Below are positions 62,027 to 64,000 of a DNA stretch of 64,000 nucleotides, piece by piece; the first letter of the stretch is position 1; each line of letters opens with the position of its first letter. Location of the stretch: assembly GCF_950023065.1 (NCBI RefSeq), contig NC_088679.1:10292001-10356000 (forward strand), written 5' to 3'. This DNA comes from Planococcus citri (taxonomy: Eukaryota; Arthropoda; Insecta; Hemiptera; Pseudococcidae). The notes beneath the pieces were generated by a model. That model worked only from the letters and a program-made list of their open reading frames with translations. It ran no database searches and was not told where the DNA came from. A program made the translations under genes and the position numbers.

Positions 62027-63245
62027 GGGTGCCAAAGTTGGTTTCTCGATTTTCGGCGAATTTTTGAAAATAGTTAGCAGAAGTAGTAGGTATAGCTAAT
62101 TACAAGTCAGTTTACGCCATCAAAAATCACATATAATTCAAGAACTAAACCTCCTAAGAAAAAACTAATGGCAATAATCTGATAGGAAATTTTATCCTCT
62201 GCAATTTTCTTCATGGTCATTTTTCTCTAGGATGCACCGTTCGCCGGGAAAATCAACTTTTATGTCAAAAAACGTGAATTTTGAAAAAAAAAATGAAAAA
62301 AATTGGGGAAAAAATTTAAAATTAATTCAGCAGTTAAGTTCAGCTATTTTTAACATGATTCTCATAATTTGATGAAATATAAATGATCTTTTCAAAAAAA
62401 AACACGTCAAAATTTTTTGTTTTCACAAAAACGCGAGACCCTGGGGGGAGGGGGGTGTTACCAAAATCAAATTTTGTAAAACTGAAAAAAATCGAGTGAT
62501 ATGTTAAATTATAAGTTTTTTGGGTCGAAAAACACGAATCTGAGGTACTTTTTTTCCTCAGTACTCTTGAGGGCCCTTGGGGAGGTGCTACCGAAATCAA
62601 ATTTTGTAAAAATAAAAAAAAATCGAGTGATACGTCAAAATGTGGGTTTTTTGGGTCGAGAAACAGGAATCCGAAGTCCTTTTTCACTCAGCCCCTATGG
62701 GGAGGTGCTGCCGAAATAGAAAAATTACAAAAATTCGAGTACTTGGTGTATCAAAATCTAGGTTTTTTTTGGTTGGAGAGAGGGGAAAAAGGACCTGAGA
62801 TTCGTGTTTCTCGACCCAAAAAACCTACATTTTGACATATCACTCGATTTTTTTTTTCATTTTTACAAAATTTGTTTTTGGTAGCACCCCCCCTCCCCAG
62901 AGTCTGGCGTTTTTGTAAAAACAAAAAAATTTGTTGTTTTTTTTTTGAAAAGATCATTTATATTTCATCAAATTATGGGATTCATGTTAAACATAGCTGA
63001 ACTTAACTGCTGAATTAATTTTAAATTTTTTCCCCAATTTCTTCATTTTTTTTTTAAAGTTGACGTTTTTTGACATAAAAGTTGATTTTTCTGGCGAACG
63101 GTGTATCCTAGAGAAAAATGACCGTACAGAAAATTGTAGAGGATAAAATTTCCTATCCGATTACTGCCATTAGTTTTTTTTTAGGAGGCTTAGTTCTTGA
63201 ATTATATGTGATTTTTGATGGTGTAAACTGACTTTTGGGCACCCC
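62027..63245. mobile_element. 1.2-kb palindromic element with tandem-repeat core
   Basis: The ends GGGTGCC(C)AAA...GTCAGTTTAC are inverted at the right (62027 and 63245). The left arm carries an extra ~75 bases near 62040-62100. The arms (about 62104-62400 and 62940-63233) pair closely. The core has ~120-128-bp direct repeats with TCGAGTGATA and TTTTTTGGGTCGAGAAACA (near 62490, 62625 and, inverted, 62800). The design is like 43446-44882 but the sequence differs. Confidence 0.7.
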
Positions 63246-63589
63246 AGTAGTTATATGTTTAATTCATTTTCTACGAAAAGTGCGAACGTTGCCCATGAAA
63301 CTTGGTTTATGCACTAAAGTCGACACTCCCAAATCGCGATTTCCACCATTTTCCATTATAAATATAAATACCTAAGCACAGTGGTAAAAATAATGTTACT
63401 CTATTAGAATTCTGACTACAAATATGATTTGAAAGAAGCCCCAAGTTCTCCAAGGTTTTCGGCGAATCATTTCAGATTTCAAAATTCAAAAATCAGTGCC
63501 TCAGTGAAATGAATCTCCCTCCGGACTTTGGTCAGAACTTCAGAAGCTGATTTATACAAGGTGTTGAAAGCGTGAGCAATAATTTCACA

Positions 63590-64000
63590 ATAGATGCAAC
63601 TCGAGTAGACAAACAAAAAACGTTATTATGATAAGTTGCCTATCTTGTAAAATGAAGGCGCCACGTGCTCCGCAAAACTGGAAATTTACCAATTTTGAAA
63701 AATTCATCAAAAATAAGAAAACGTTTGAATCTTCTAAGTGATTCCCCTAACCCATAGTACTCGAATGGACGAACAAAACAAGTTATTATGACCAATTGCC
63801 TATCTTCAAAATTGAAGGGGCAAACCTGATTCAAAATTTTCAAATTTCGAGTGCCCCAAATTTGAATTTTGAAATTGTGCTTGCCTCTTTCAATTTTGAA
63901 GATAGGCAATTGGTCATAATAACTTTTTTTGTTCATCCACTCGATTACTATGGGTAAGGGACATCAATTGAATGATTCAAACATCTTATTTTTGATGAAT
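63590..64000. repeat. Inverted repeat running off the window edge
   Basis: GCCTATCTTCAAAATTGAAG near 63809 is inverted at about 63885-63910, and ACGAACAAAAAA...GTTATTATGA words occur on both sides. The same word set occurs within the TIR elements at 5156 and 25232, so it is probably another copy. The right end is outside the window. Confidence 0.55.

Overview
The window is animal nuclear DNA, AT-rich and intron-rich, with GT-AG spliced genes, AATAAA poly(A) signals and many nested transposable elements. Dense dispersed TAGGTA/TACCTA words, a fatty-acid synthase (FAS)-like gene array, and a fatty acyl-CoA reductase next to it suggest an insect, most likely a sap-feeding sternorrhynchan hemipteran such as a mealybug, scale insect or aphid. 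The species is inference.

Layout. 1-1682 is the 3' end (six exons) of FAS-like gene A. It is followed tail-to-tail by a tiny two-exon gene on the minus strand for a secreted peptide (A). About 5.2-21.1 kb is a nest of mobile DNA: a terminal-inverted-repeat (TIR) element, a TIR element carrying a tRNA-like sequence, and inside that a 14-kb LTR retrotransposon whose LTRs look identical. 21165-25.4 kb repeats the unit: only the last exon of a FAS-like gene B remains, followed by peptide gene B. 25.2-27.6 kb is a TA-flanked TIR element with nested insertions. 27985-40189 is a complete FAS-like gene C. I could assemble it into 35 exons that keep one reading frame for 2,163 codons. Peptide gene C, a dead copy D, and genes E and F follow at 40.4-47.8 kb, among hairpin elements, a solo LTR and a hAT-type MITE. 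50.7-52.4 kb is a foldback element. 52611-60366 is a complete eight-exon fatty acyl-CoA reductase (503 aa) with a broken LINE in its third intron. 61154-61747 (minus) is a RING-CH (MARCH-type) membrane ubiquitin ligase of 167 aa. The window ends in two more inverted-repeat elements.

Main biology. Gene C has the order of animal type I FAS (KS-MAT-DH-ER-KR-TE), but all three ketosynthase catalytic residues are replaced. The ER and KR nucleotide-binding loops are degraded, no acyl carrier motif is present, and the thioesterase lacks its GxSxG serine and stops near where its histidine should be. The MAT serine and the DH His/Asp pair are kept. Because the frame is intact over 35 exons and the part of paralogue A that is visible has the same exon lengths and the same changes, this looks like a retained, redesigned FAS-like protein and not a pseudogene. 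Each FAS 3' end is paired with a convergent gene for a ~40-residue peptide with a near-invariant signal sequence and a short variable tail. The two gene types duplicated together. The neighbouring reductase would suit wax or cuticular-lipid production, but a functional link is inference.
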